A stretch of DNA of 14,915 nucleotides, taken from contig CAYHQN010000111.1 of NCBI GenBank assembly GCA_964358545.1, positions 1 through 14,915 on the forward strand, given 5' to 3'. This DNA is from CAINVV01 sp031432175 (GTDB lineage Bacteria > Bacteroidota > Bacteroidia > Bacteroidales > Prolixibacteraceae). A program made the position numbers and the translations under genes. The first letter of the stretch is position 1. Every line of letters begins with the position of its first letter. This document shows, in pieces, positions 5,389 to 12,941 of the stretch. The notes under the pieces are model-generated. The model worked only from the letters and a program-made list of their open reading frames with translations, was not told the DNA's origin and did no database searches.

Positions 5389-6732
5389 TTACATATTCAT
5401 TCCGGCGGTACGGCCCTTGATGCGGCCAGACTTCAGCAATCCATCGTAGTGACGCATCAACAGGTGGCTCTCAATTTGTTGCAATGTGTCGAGTATTACC
5501 CCGACCATAATCAACAATGAAGTACCGCCAAAGAAGTGCGCAAACGATGTATTTATGCCTAACATCATAGCAAAGGCTGGCAATATGGTGATCAGTCCAA
5601 GGAAGATAGAACCAGGCAGCGTAATTCTCGACATAATGGTGTCGATGTACTCAGCAGTTCTTTTCCCCGGTTTGATACCCGGAATGAATCCGCCATTTTT
5701 CTTCATATCCTCTGCCATTTGGTTCGGATTGATGGTGATAGCGGTATAGAAATAGGTAAATATAATTACCATCAGGAACATGACTGCGTTGTACCAGAAA
5801 CCGGTATAGTTTGAGAAGGATGCCATCATCCGTCCCATTGTCTCAGATGAGAAAAGACCGGCTACTGTTGCAGGGATAAACATGATTGCCTGGGCAAAAA
5901 TGATTGGCATAACACCCGCAGCATTCACTTTCAGAGGAATGTACTGACGAACACCACCGTACTGACGATTTCCAACAATTCGTTTGGCGTATTGAACCGG
6001 TACTTTGCGCGTTCCCTGAACCAATAGGATCGTACTGGCAATAACCAGCAGGAAGACGACCAATTCGACAATCAACATGATAAAACCGCGTCCCTGCTCA
6101 GCCATCCTGCTCACAAATTCCTGAGCCAGTGATTGAGGCAGACGGGCAATAATACCAATCATGATAATCAGTGATATACCATTTCCGATTCCTTTGTCCG
6201 TGATCCGTTCTCCGAGCCACATAATAAACATGGAACCGGCAGCCAGGACTATGGTTGAACTTACATTGAATGCAAAAGCACCTATCATAAATGCCTGTTC
6301 AGGAAGTTGGTATCTGAGGTTAGCCAAATAAGCCCAACCCTGGAAAACCAAAATCACAACGGTCAGATAACGGGTCATCTGGTTGATTTTTCTTCTACCG
6401 GACTCACCTTCTTTCTGCAGCTTTTGAATGTATGGAACTGCGAATCCCAAGAGTTGAATGACGATCGAAGCACTGATGTAAGGCATGATCCCCAATGCAA
6501 AGATTGATGCATTGGAGAAAGCGCCTCCGGAGAACATGTTCAGCAGTCCAAGAATCCCATCCGATGTCTGATTTCTTAAAGCTTCAAAATGAGCAGGATT
6601 TGGATCGATACCGGGCAAAATGACGAAGGATCCAAAACGGTAAACCATCAGGAACAACAGGGTCACACCTAACCGGGATCGTAAATCCTCAATTTTATAA
6701 ATGTTCTTAAGCGTTTCGATCAACTTTTTCAT
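5389..6732 (-). CDS. secY: Preprotein translocase subunit SecY
   Basis: SecY, 447 aa, is the channel subunit of the SecYEG translocon in the inner membrane. About ten hydrophobic membrane segments are seen, near residues 22-40, 72-98, 121-141, 149-172, 183-199, 216-238, 270-293, 312-333, 371-392 and 397-416. Signatures include GERITDKGIGNGISLII (174-190) and GGVRQYIPLKVNAAGVMP (259-276). The cytosolic loop reads PGIKPGKRT (351-359), so Lys354 stands where E. coli has the critical Arg357; from memory, other Bacteroidota also have lysine. It is 5 nt after rplO, at the normal end of the spc block. No Shine-Dalgarno. The gene is complete. Confidence 0.97.
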   Translation of the reverse strand: MKKLIETLKNIYKIEDLRSRLGVTLLFLMVYRFGSFVILPGIDPNPAHFEALRNQTSDGILGLLNMFSGGAFSNASIFALGIMPYISASIVIQLLGFAVPYIQKLQKEGESGRRKINQMTRYLTVVILVFQGWAYLANLRYQLPEQAFMIGAFAFNVSSTIVLAAGSMFIMWLGERITDKGIGNGISLIIMIGIIARLPQSLAQEFVSRMAEQGRGFIMLIVELVVFLLVIASTILLVQGTRKVPVQYAKRIVGNRQYGGVRQYIPLKVNAAGVMPIIFAQAIMFIPATVAGLFSSETMGRMMASFSNYTGFWYNAVMFLMVIIFTYFYTAITINPNQMAEDMKKNGGFIPGIKPGKRTAEYIDTIMSRITLPGSIFLGLITILPAFAMMLGINTSFAHFFGGTSLLIMVGVILDTLQQIESHLLMRHYDGLLKSGRIKGRTAGMNM

Positions 6733-6737
6733 CAGAA

Positions 6738-7184
6738 TCAGATTAATTCGGTAGTACCTTCCAATTTTTCAATGGCTTCTTTGGCAGTTTTAGAGAAAGC
6801 ATGTGCTTTCACATCCAGCTTGCTTTTCAATTCACCTTTGGCGAGGATCTTAACTTTGTCATTCTTGCTGACAAATCCAGCCTCCAAAAATGTTTGAAAA
6901 TCGATGGTTGCAAGTCCTAGATCATCTGCCAATTGTTGCAGCGCACTGAGGTTAATCGCTTTATATTCAACGCGATTGATATTCTTGAACCCAAACTTGG
7001 GAACAAGACGTTGCAGCGGCATCTGACCACCCTGAAATCCCTTCTTGGAAGAGTATCCAGACCGCGATTTAGCTCCCTTGTGACCACGGGTAGATGTACC
7101 ACCGTGACCCGAGCCTTGTCCGCGACCAATCCGTTTTCCTTTTCTAACAGAACCTTCAGCAGGTTTTAAGTTATTTAATTCCAT
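6738..7184 (-). CDS. rplO: 50S ribosomal protein L15
   Basis: L15 (uL15), 148 aa, is a late-assembly large-subunit protein whose extended N-terminus threads into 23S rRNA. The glycine- and arginine-rich N-terminal part is clear: NNLKPAEGSVRKGKRIGRGQ, then GSGHGGTSTRGHKGAKSRSG and FQGGQMPLQRLVPKFGF. The globular C-terminal half carries VKILAKGELKSKLDVKAHAFS. It is 13 nt after rpmD and 5 nt before secY, the standard order. Start chosen at MELNNLKPAEG, the conserved beginning. Confidence 0.96.
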   Translation of the reverse strand: MELNNLKPAEGSVRKGKRIGRGQGSGHGGTSTRGHKGAKSRSGYSSKKGFQGGQMPLQRLVPKFGFKNINRVEYKAINLSALQQLADDLGLATIDFQTFLEAGFVSKNDKVKILAKGELKSKLDVKAHAFSKTAKEAIEKLEGTTELI

Positions 7185-7197
7185 TTATTAAGAAATA

Positions 7198-7380
7198 TTA
7201 ATCGTTAACTTCTTCAACCTTCACTAAGTGCTGAAGCTTTCTAACCATTCCAAGAATCTCGGGGGTTGACTCATGAATCTTAGGTTGATTCAATTTGTGC
7301 AGACCGAGCGCATCAATGATTTTCTTTTGAGCTTTGGATGCGCCAATTTTGCTCTTAAACTGTGTAATACGAATTTTCAT
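7198..7380 (-). CDS. rpmD: 50S ribosomal protein L30
   Basis: L30 (uL30), 60 aa, is a small large-subunit protein that binds 23S rRNA near 5S rRNA. The sequence begins MKIRITQFKSKIGASKAQKK, has LGLHKLNQ in the middle and ends MVRKLQHLVKVEEVND, the full family length. It sits between rpsE (14 nt) and rplO (13 nt), the expected place. Not every bacterium keeps this gene, so its presence intact is worth stating. Confidence 0.95.
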   Translation of the reverse strand: MKIRITQFKSKIGASKAQKKIIDALGLHKLNQPKIHESTPEILGMVRKLQHLVKVEEVND

Positions 7381-7394
7381 AATGTACTTTAGAT

Positions 7395-7910
7395 TTATCC
7401 GTTAAACACTTTGTCCAGAGCCACACCGCGGTGTTCAGCAACAGTGTAGGCATCTCTCAGTTCGACCAATGCTTCAAAAGTTGCCTTTACCAGGTTGTGA
7501 GGGTTAGACGATCCTTTCGATTTAGCGAGGATATCATGGATTCCAACACTTTCAAGAACGGCGCGCATAGCACCTCCGGCTTTTACTCCGGTACCTGAAG
7601 AAGCGGGTTTCAACAAGACATTTGCCCCACCGAATTTTGCGGTTTGTTCGTGAGGAACAGTACCGTGAATAATCGGGATTTTAACGAGGTTTTTCTTTGC
7701 TGCGTCAACGCCTTTGGCGATGGCTGCTGTAACCTCACTGGCTTTTCCAAGACCCCAGCCAACAATACCGTCTTCGTTTCCGACGACAACAATTGCAGAA
7801 AAGCTGAAAGTTCTACCTCCTTTGGTAACCTTGGTGACCCGGTTGATTGCGACTAACCTGTCCTTAAGCTCAAGATCGCTGGTTTTTACTTTTTTAATAT
7901 TTTTCGCCAT
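7395..7910 (-). CDS. rpsE: 30S ribosomal protein S5
   Basis: S5 (uS5), 171 aa, lies at the mRNA entry tunnel and contributes to decoding accuracy. The N-terminal double-stranded-RNA-binding-like domain contains RVTKVTKGGRTFSFSAIVVV (24-43); its KGGR loop (30-33) is the region where spectinomycin-resistance changes occur in other bacteria, and it is wild-type-like here. The C-terminal domain has KPASSGTGVKAGGAMRAVLE (101-120) and GSSNPHNLVKATFEAL. It is 5 nt after rplR and 14 nt before rpmD. Confidence 0.97.
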   Translation of the reverse strand: MAKNIKKVKTSDLELKDRLVAINRVTKVTKGGRTFSFSAIVVVGNEDGIVGWGLGKASEVTAAIAKGVDAAKKNLVKIPIIHGTVPHEQTAKFGGANVLLKPASSGTGVKAGGAMRAVLESVGIHDILAKSKGSSNPHNLVKATFEALVELRDAYTVAEHRGVALDKVFNG

Positions 7911-7915
7911 AACGG

Positions 7916-8272
7916 TTATATTTTTAAACCTCCTTCACGTGCAGCTTCAGCAACTGCTTTAACTCGTCCATGATATAAGTTGCCTCCACGATCGAAGCAG
8001 GCGACAGTGATTCCGGCAGCAAGTGCCTTTTCAGCAGCCAATTTTCCGACCAGGGCAGCTATTTCAGTTTTGGTTCCGGCTTGAGAAGCGATTTCTTTGT
8101 TTAATGAAGAAACTGCCAACAAGGTTTTTCCCGCTACATCATCAACAAACTGAACAGAAATCTGCTTGTTGCTGCGAAAGATACTCATACGGGGAACCTC
8201 TGAGGAACCGGAAACAATTTTCCGGATTCTCATGCGAATTCTATCTCTTCTTTGAATTTTTGTAAGAGCCAT
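7916..8272 (-). CDS. rplR: 50S ribosomal protein L18
   Basis: L18 (uL18), 118 aa, binds 5S rRNA with L5 and helps anchor it in the central protuberance. The N-terminus is basic and flexible (MALTKIQRRDRIRMRIRKIV), followed by PRMSIFRSNKQISVQFVDD. The C-terminal motifs are GKLAAEKALAAGITVACFDR and GGNLYHGRVKAVAEAAREGG, the standard family ending. It lies 13 nt after rplF and 5 nt before rpsE. Confidence 0.97.
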   Translation of the reverse strand: MALTKIQRRDRIRMRIRKIVSGSSEVPRMSIFRSNKQISVQFVDDVAGKTLLAVSSLNKEIASQAGTKTEIAALVGKLAAEKALAAGITVACFDRGGNLYHGRVKAVAEAAREGGLKI

Positions 8273-8285
8273 AACTAAAAATCAT

Positions 8286-8843
8286 TTATTTTTTAGAAGC
8301 CGATTTACCAGCTTTCCGACGTAGTACTTCGCCAACAAATTTAACACCTTTACCTTTGTAAGGCTCCGGCATTCTGAAAGACCTGATTTTAGCAGCAACA
8401 TGACCGATCAACTGTTTATCAGCACATTTGAGCGTGATGATAGGGTTGGCTCTTTTGTCAGTAACAGCTGTAACGCTAACTTCTTTTGGCAATTGCAGGT
8501 AGGTGTGGTGAGAATGTCCCAATACCAGGTCAAGTACCTGATCTTGTGATTCTGCACGATAACCAACTCCAACCAATTCGAGTTTCACTTCATAGCCTTT
8601 TGATACACCCTGAACCATGTTGTTCAAGAGTGAACGGTACAATCCGTGCATGGCACGATGACGTTTTTGTTCAGTAGGACGTTTTACCAAAATCTGGCTG
8701 CCTTCAACCGAAATTTCGATCTCTTTGTCTACTTTCTGAACCAGGGTGCCCAGCGCTCCTTTAACGGTGACAATATTTTCACTGTCGACGTTTATCGTAA
8801 CTCCGGCGGGTAAATCAATGGGAAGTTTTCCAATCCTTGACAT
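8286..8843 (-). CDS. rplF: 50S ribosomal protein L6
   Basis: L6 (uL6), 185 aa, sits at the factor-binding side of the 50S subunit near the sarcin-ricin loop. It has the tandem L6 fold: MSRIGKLPIDLPAGVTINVD at the start, HRAMHGLYRSLLNNMVQGVS in the first domain and RMPEPYKGKGVKFVGEVLRR near the end. It is the only gene in the window with a perfect Shine-Dalgarno, AGGAGG at 8855-8850, six nucleotides before the ATG. The preceding rpsH ends in two stop codons in a row (TAATAA) directly abutting that site. Start therefore well supported. Confidence 0.97.
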   Translation of the reverse strand: MSRIGKLPIDLPAGVTINVDSENIVTVKGALGTLVQKVDKEIEISVEGSQILVKRPTEQKRHRAMHGLYRSLLNNMVQGVSKGYEVKLELVGVGYRAESQDQVLDLVLGHSHHTYLQLPKEVSVTAVTDKRANPIITLKCADKQLIGHVAAKIRSFRMPEPYKGKGVKFVGEVLRRKAGKSASKK

Positions 8844-8849
8844 AATAAT

Positions 8850-8855
8850 CCTCCT
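8850..8855 (-). promoter_or_regulatory. Perfect Shine-Dalgarno (AGGAGG) of rplF
   Basis: AGGAGG is read on the minus strand with a 6-nt spacer (ATTATT) before the rplF ATG at 8843-8841. I inspected the sequence upstream of the other 26 genes whose starts are in the window, and none has such a match. Bacteroidota ribosomes largely hide their anti-Shine-Dalgarno, which makes this exception notable. Confidence 0.8.
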
Positions 8856-8858
8856 TTA

Positions 8859-9257
8859 TTAATAAACGTAACATAATATTTCACCACCAACGTTCATATC
8901 CTTAGCCTCTTTGTCGGTAATTACACCTTTGGAGGTAGAAATGATAGCGATGCCTAATCCGTTCAATACCCTTGGGACATCTTCAATTCCGCAGTAGCGG
9001 CGAAGTCCCGGTTTAGAGACACGTTTTAGATTCTTTATTGCCGGCGTACCATCAGCAGGATGGTATTTCAAGGCAATTTTGATGCTTCCCTGATAGTTGG
9101 CTTCTTCGTCAAATTTATAATTGAGTATATACCCTTTTTCTTTCAGAATTCTGGTAATCTCTTTTTTAATGTTTGACGCAGGGATTTCCACGACTTTATG
9201 TTTTGCTTTGATCGCATTTCTTAGTCGGGTCAAGTAATCTGCAATAGGATCTGTCAT
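8859..9257 (-). CDS. rpsH: 30S ribosomal protein S8
   Basis: S8 (uS8), 132 aa, binds the central domain of 16S rRNA early in assembly; in E. coli it also represses the spc operon by binding mRNA at rplE. The start MTDPIADYLTRLRNAIKAKH and the C-terminal signature GIAIISTSKGVITDKEAK with VGGEILCYVY are diagnostic. It lies 20 nt after rpsN and ends with a TAA immediately followed by a second in-frame TAA, 15 nt before rplF. No S8-type binding structure was recognised by eye. Confidence 0.97.
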   Translation of the reverse strand: MTDPIADYLTRLRNAIKAKHKVVEIPASNIKKEITRILKEKGYILNYKFDEEANYQGSIKIALKYHPADGTPAIKNLKRVSKPGLRRYCGIEDVPRVLNGLGIAIISTSKGVITDKEAKDMNVGGEILCYVY

Positions 9258-9277
9258 CTTTACGATAAATTAAACGA

Positions 9278-9547
9278 TTACCAACTTGCTTTTTTAACTC
9301 CGGGTATTAGGCCGCTAGAGGCCATTTCCCGGAACTGAATTCTGGAAATACCAAACTGACGCATGTATCCTTTTGGACGACCTGTCAGTTTGCAACGATT
9401 GTGCAGACGAATTTTTGCCGAATTTTTTGGCAAAAGGCTCATACCGATGTAGTCACCTTCAGCTTTTAATTTAGCACGCTTTTCCGCAAACCTTTCAACG
9501 AGTTTTGCACGCTTCACTTCGCGGGCTTTCATTGATTCTTTAGCCAT
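9278..9547 (-). CDS. rpsN: 30S ribosomal protein S14 (zinc-independent long form)
   Basis: S14 (uS14), 89 aa, is a 30S head protein. It is the long form without the two CxxC pairs of the short (about 61 aa) zinc form; only one cysteine (Cys52) is present. The family core SAKIRLHNRCKLTGRPKGYM and RQFGISRIQFREMASSGLIP is clear. It lies 5 nt after rplE and 20 nt before rpsH, its usual place. No second S14 gene is in the window. Confidence 0.97.
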   Translation of the reverse strand: MAKESMKAREVKRAKLVERFAEKRAKLKAEGDYIGMSLLPKNSAKIRLHNRCKLTGRPKGYMRQFGISRIQFREMASSGLIPGVKKASW

Positions 9548-9552
9548 ATCTT

Positions 9553-10110
9553 TTAGTTCTTTTTTGCGTTCTTGAACGGTAAACCAAAACTTTTCAGTAG
9601 TGCATATCCCTCCTCGTCGTTCTTTGCAGTCGTTACGAAGGTGATGTTGTATCCATTCATTTTGGTTACTTTATCCATCACGATTTCAGGAAAGATAATC
9701 TGCTCGGTAACACCAAGCGTGTAGTTGCCACTACCATCGAATTTGTCGCCAATGCCTTTGAAGTCGCGGATGCGGGGAAGTGCTATAGAGACCAAACGAT
9801 CCAAAAATTCATACATACGGTCACTGCGCAGGGTTACCCTTACACCGATCGGCATTTTCTTACGAAGTTTGAAGTTGGCAATGTCCTTTTTGGAGATGGT
9901 AGATACTGGTTTCTGGCCGCTGATAGAAGCGAGCTCTTCGATGGCTACTTCCATGATTTTCTTATCGGCAATTGCAGAACCAAGACCTTGATTGATGATA
10001 ATCTTCTCAAGTACCGGAACCTGCATAACAGATTTATAGCTAAACTCCTTCTGCAAAGCAGGAACGATTTCCTCCTGATATTTGCGTTTAAAAGTAGGTG
10101 TGTATCCCAT
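9553..10110 (-). CDS. rplE: 50S ribosomal protein L5
   Basis: L5 (uL5), 185 aa, binds 5S rRNA and contacts S13 and the P-site tRNA. Visible motifs are MQVPVLEKIIINQGLGSAIA, KKMPIGVRVTLRSDRMYEFL, LPRIRDFKGIGDKFDGSGNY and GVTEQIIFPEI, all typical of the family. Its ATG overlaps the rplX stop codon by one base (TAATG at 10112-10108), so translation is probably coupled. A plus-strand open frame over the same bases is a shadow. Confidence 0.97.
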   Translation of the reverse strand: MGYTPTFKRKYQEEIVPALQKEFSYKSVMQVPVLEKIIINQGLGSAIADKKIMEVAIEELASISGQKPVSTISKKDIANFKLRKKMPIGVRVTLRSDRMYEFLDRLVSIALPRIRDFKGIGDKFDGSGNYTLGVTEQIIFPEIVMDKVTKMNGYNITFVTTAKNDEEGYALLKSFGLPFKNAKKN

Positions 10111-10433
10111 TACTTAATCTCCTCCCCTGATTTTTTTGAATACCTAACTAGTTTCCCGTCTTTATCGAGTTTACGCCCGATACGGGTAGGTTTCCCTGTT
10201 TTAGGATCTTTCAGCATCAAATTTGAAACGTGGATAGACGCCTCCTGTTTGATGATGCCTCCTTGTGGGTGCTTGGAATTTGGTTTTGTATGTTTAGATA
10301 CAAGATTAACCCCTTCTACGATGGCACGATCCTTTTCTCTGACCACTTCAAGTACTTTCCCTTCGGAGCCTCTTGAATTGCCGGAGATTACGACGACCGT
10401 GTCTCCTTTCTTTACATGTAATTTTTTCTGCAT
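10110..10433 (-). CDS. rplX: 50S ribosomal protein L24
   Basis: L24 (uL24), 107 aa, is one of the two assembly-initiating large-subunit proteins, located at the tunnel exit. The KOW motif is at the N-terminus: HVKKGDTVVVISGNSRGSEG with KVLEV after it. Further family segments are VEGVNLVSKHTKPNSKHPQG and KTGKPTRIGRK. It is 14 nt after rplN and shares one base with the rplE start codon. Confidence 0.96.
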   Translation of the reverse strand: MQKKLHVKKGDTVVVISGNSRGSEGKVLEVVREKDRAIVEGVNLVSKHTKPNSKHPQGGIIKQEASIHVSNLMLKDPKTGKPTRIGRKLDKDGKLVRYSKKSGEEIK

Positions 10434-10447
10434 GGTCTGATTTAATA

Positions 10448-10813
10448 TTAAAGTACTTCAGGTGCCAGTGAGACAATTTTCATGAAGTTGTCACGAAGTT
10501 CACGGGCCACTGGTCCGAAAATACGTGTACCTCTCATCTCGCCTGCAGCATTCAGCAGTACAATAGCGTTATCATCAAAGCGGATGTAAGAACCGTCGCT
10601 GCGGCGCACCTCTTTGGAAGTGCGAACAACGACTGCTTTAGAAACCGATCCTTTTTTGGTATCGCTGCCTGGCAGTGCGGTTTTCACAGTCACAACAACT
10701 TTATCTCCAACAGAGGCGTAACGTTTTTTTGTTCCGCCCAGTACCCGGATGACCAGGGCTGTTTTAGCACCGCTATTATCTGCAACTGTACAACGTGATT
10801 CTTGCTGTAACAT
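10448..10813 (-). CDS. rplN: 50S ribosomal protein L14
   Basis: L14 (uL14), 121 aa, is a beta-barrel protein at the subunit interface that contacts 16S rRNA. The N-terminus MLQQESRCTVADNSGAKTAL, the signature GSYIRFDDNAIVLLNAAGEM and RGTRIFGPVARELRDNFMKI are all conserved, and the length is standard. The ATG comes one base after the rpsQ stop codon, so re-initiation by the same ribosomes is likely. Confidence 0.98.
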   Translation of the reverse strand: MLQQESRCTVADNSGAKTALVIRVLGGTKKRYASVGDKVVVTVKTALPGSDTKKGSVSKAVVVRTSKEVRRSDGSYIRFDDNAIVLLNAAGEMRGTRIFGPVARELRDNFMKIVSLAPEVL

Positions 10814-10814
10814 A

Positions 10815-11081
10815 TTACTTGGCTCTTTCTAAGATTTTTACTAATCTCCACCCCTTCTGTTTTGAAAGAGGGCGGGTTTCCATAATTAAGACGGTGTCGC
10901 CGATGTTACACTCGTTCTTCTCATCGTGCGCATGGAACTTGGTAGTCCTGTTCACGAATTTTCCGTAAATCGGGTGTTTCTCTTTCCCCTTTTCAGCAAC
11001 TACGATAGTTTTCTCCATTTTATTGCTGACCACCACGCCGATACGCTCTTTACGAAGATTTCTTGTTTCCATAGTCATCAT
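10815..11081 (-). CDS. rpsQ: 30S ribosomal protein S17
   Basis: S17 (uS17), 88 aa from the first ATG, is an OB-fold primary binder of 16S rRNA. Core motifs are RIGVVVSNKMEKTIVVAEKG, KHPIYGKFVNRTTKFHAHDE and GDTVLIMETRPLSKQKGWRL. Three start codons compete: 11081 (overlapping the rpmC stop as ATGA), 11078, and 11072, which gives METRNLRKER. Homologues as I recall them begin at METRN, which would make the protein 85 aa. The coordinates use the first ATG because of the ATGA overlap. Identity is certain; the start is not. Confidence 0.93.
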   Translation of the reverse strand: MMTMETRNLRKERIGVVVSNKMEKTIVVAEKGKEKHPIYGKFVNRTTKFHAHDEKNECNIGDTVLIMETRPLSKQKGWRLVKILERAK

Positions 11082-11275
11082 TTGTTTTCAATTTGACGTT
11101 TGCGTAATTCGGTATTCAGACGAGCGATGTTTTTGCGGGCGAACCGTATTTTCATCGGATTGTCAAGAGGGTTTACGCTGTGATTCAAACACATACGGAC
11201 CATCTCTTCGTTCCCGTTTTCTATCTTTTCAGTGATTTCGGCTGTTGTAAGCTCTTTGATTTCTTGCGTTTTCAT
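11078..11275 (-). CDS. rpmC: 50S ribosomal protein L29
   Basis: L29 (uL29), 65 aa, is a helical hairpin at the polypeptide exit, near the docking site of trigger factor and SRP. The start MKTQEIKELTTAEITEKIEN and the end NPMKIRFARKNIARLNTELR match the family. It overlaps rplP by one base (TAATG at 11277-11273) and rpsQ by four (ATGA), so rplP-rpmC-rpsQ are tightly coupled. Confidence 0.96.
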   Translation of the reverse strand: MKTQEIKELTTAEITEKIENGNEEMVRMCLNHSVNPLDNPMKIRFARKNIARLNTELRKRQIENK

Positions 11276-11709
11276 TACTCAATAATTGAAGTTTCTACAA
11301 AATCGCGTCGTACAACAAACTTAGTACTCACTGGAAATTTCTGCGCTCCCAGGCGTAAAGCTTCTTTAGCCAGATCAAAAGGAACCCCTTCGATCTCGAT
11401 TAGAATGCGGCCGGGAGTTACTGTTGCAACAAAACCCTCCGGTGCACCTTTACCTTTACCCATCCGAACCTCGGCAGGTTTTTTGGTAATTGGCTTATCC
11501 GGAAAAATTCTGATCCAAATTTGTCCTTGACGCTGCATGTGACGCGTTACTGCAACACGGGCGGCCTCAATCTGGCGACCGGTGATCCATGCAGTTTCCA
11601 AGCTCTTTATGGCAAAAGATCCAAACGATAATTGGTTTCCGCGTTGTGCGTTGCCTTTAAGTTTGCCCTTCTGTACCCTTCTAAATTTTACTTTCTTTGG
11701 CTGTAACAT
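11275..11709 (-). CDS. rplP: 50S ribosomal protein L16
   Basis: L16 (uL16), 144 aa, is a late-assembling protein next to the A-site tRNA and the peptidyl-transferase centre. The basic start MLQPKKVKFRRVQKGKLKGN, the motif RMGKGKGAPEGFVATVTPGR and EALRLGAQKFPVSTKFVVR near the end identify it. It is 33 nt after rpsC and overlaps rpmC by one base. The length is slightly over that of E. coli (136 aa), as is usual in this phylum. Confidence 0.97.
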   Translation of the reverse strand: MLQPKKVKFRRVQKGKLKGNAQRGNQLSFGSFAIKSLETAWITGRQIEAARVAVTRHMQRQGQIWIRIFPDKPITKKPAEVRMGKGKGAPEGFVATVTPGRILIEIEGVPFDLAKEALRLGAQKFPVSTKFVVRRDFVETSIIE

Positions 11710-11742
11710 CTTGTTTCGCTTTGTCGATGATTATCAGACTAA

Positions 11743-12477
11743 TTACTTTTTACGCTTTCTAAAGCCACCCTTGCCACCAGCCGGCGGAGTTGGACGGGCA
11801 TTCGGGCTGCGTGTCTGCTGTGCCTGACCTACATTTGGAGAAAGATCACGTTTACCGTAAATCTCACCTCTGCAGATCCAAACCTTGATACCGATCAAAC
11901 CGGTCTTGGTTAAAGCTTCAGCCAGTGCATAGTCAATATCGGCTCTTAAAGTATGTAAAGGGGTTCTACCCTCTTTGTACATTTCTGAACGGGCCATTTC
12001 TGCCCCGTTTAAACGACCGGAACACAATACTTTGATACCTTCAGCGCCCATACGCATGGTTGCAGCGATGGCCATCTTGGTTGCACGACGGTAGGCGATT
12101 TTGCCTTCTACCTGGCGGGCAATGTTGTTGGCAACAATCTGAGCATCCAATTCAGGGCGTTTGATCTCAAAGATATTGATCTGAACCTCTTTTTTAGTGA
12201 TCTTTTTCAACTCCTCTTTGAGTTTGTCTACTTCCTGACCACCTTTACCTATAATAATACCGGGCCTGGAAGTCTGAACAGTAATAGTGATCAGTTTCAA
12301 GGTACGTTCAATGATTATCTTTGAAATACTCGCTTTTGCAAGACGTGCATTCAGATAAGCCCTGATTTTGTGATCCTCGATCAGTTTATCACTATAATTG
12401 TTGCCTCCGAACCAGTTGGAATCCCATCCTCTGATGATTCCAAGCCTATTAGAAATCGGATTTACTTTTTGTCCCAT
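11743..12477 (-). CDS. rpsC: 30S ribosomal protein S3
   Basis: S3 (uS3), 244 aa, lies at the mRNA entry channel and contributes to mRNA unwinding. The order is: N-terminal MGQKVNPISNRLGIIRGWDS, a KH domain with its GKGG loop at 77-80 inside RPGIIIGKGGQEVDKL, then the C-terminal S3 domain with GRLNGAEMARSEMYKEGRTP and TLRADIDYALAEALTKTGLIG. A short Pro/Gly- and Lys-rich tail ends the protein. It is 4 nt after rplV. Confidence 0.97.
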   Translation of the reverse strand: MGQKVNPISNRLGIIRGWDSNWFGGNNYSDKLIEDHKIRAYLNARLAKASISKIIIERTLKLITITVQTSRPGIIIGKGGQEVDKLKEELKKITKKEVQINIFEIKRPELDAQIVANNIARQVEGKIAYRRATKMAIAATMRMGAEGIKVLCSGRLNGAEMARSEMYKEGRTPLHTLRADIDYALAEALTKTGLIGIKVWICRGEIYGKRDLSPNVGQAQQTRSPNARPTPPAGGKGGFRKRKK

Positions 12478-12481
12478 ATTA

Positions 12482-12898
12482 TTATTTCGTATTTTCTTCT
12501 ACAACATTTTTACTTGCCAAACGGACAGTCACGTGATTTGAACGCTTTCTGATACGGTGTCCTCTTCCTTGCGGGGCCGGACGTAAACGTTTCAGCATGC
12601 GGGCCGAATCAACAAAAACTTCCTGCACGTATAGGTTGCTTTCTTCAAGTCTAACCCCTTCATTTTTAGCCTGCCAGTTTGCAACTGCCGACATAAGGAG
12701 TTTTTCTACTCTGCGTGATGCCTCTTTGGAAGAGAACTTCAATACGTCTAGTGCACGATTTACCGCCATTCCACGAATCATATCGGTAACAAGGCGCATC
12801 TTACGCGGCGAAGTGGGACAATCGTGCAAAACAGCTTGACATCTCAGTTTATTTGCTTCTTTGAGCAATTCAGCGCTTTGCTTTTTTCTAGAACCCAT
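12482..12898 (-). CDS. rplV: 50S ribosomal protein L22
   Basis: L22 (uL22), 138 aa, reaches with a long beta-hairpin into the exit tunnel wall, opposite L4. Motifs are CPTSPRKMRLVTDMIRGMAV and the hairpin region MLKRLRPAPQGRGHRIRKRS, where macrolide-resistance changes occur in other species; the segment is intact here. An N-terminal stretch of about 20 residues rich in Lys, Glu and Leu precedes the core. It is 43 nt after rpsS and 4 nt before rpsC. Confidence 0.96.
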   Translation of the reverse strand: MGSRKKQSAELLKEANKLRCQAVLHDCPTSPRKMRLVTDMIRGMAVNRALDVLKFSSKEASRRVEKLLMSAVANWQAKNEGVRLEESNLYVQEVFVDSARMLKRLRPAPQGRGHRIRKRSNHVTVRLASKNVVEENTK

Positions 12899-12941
12899 CT
12901 TGGTACTTTTTACTTCTATTATACATATCCGCGTTCATGGC

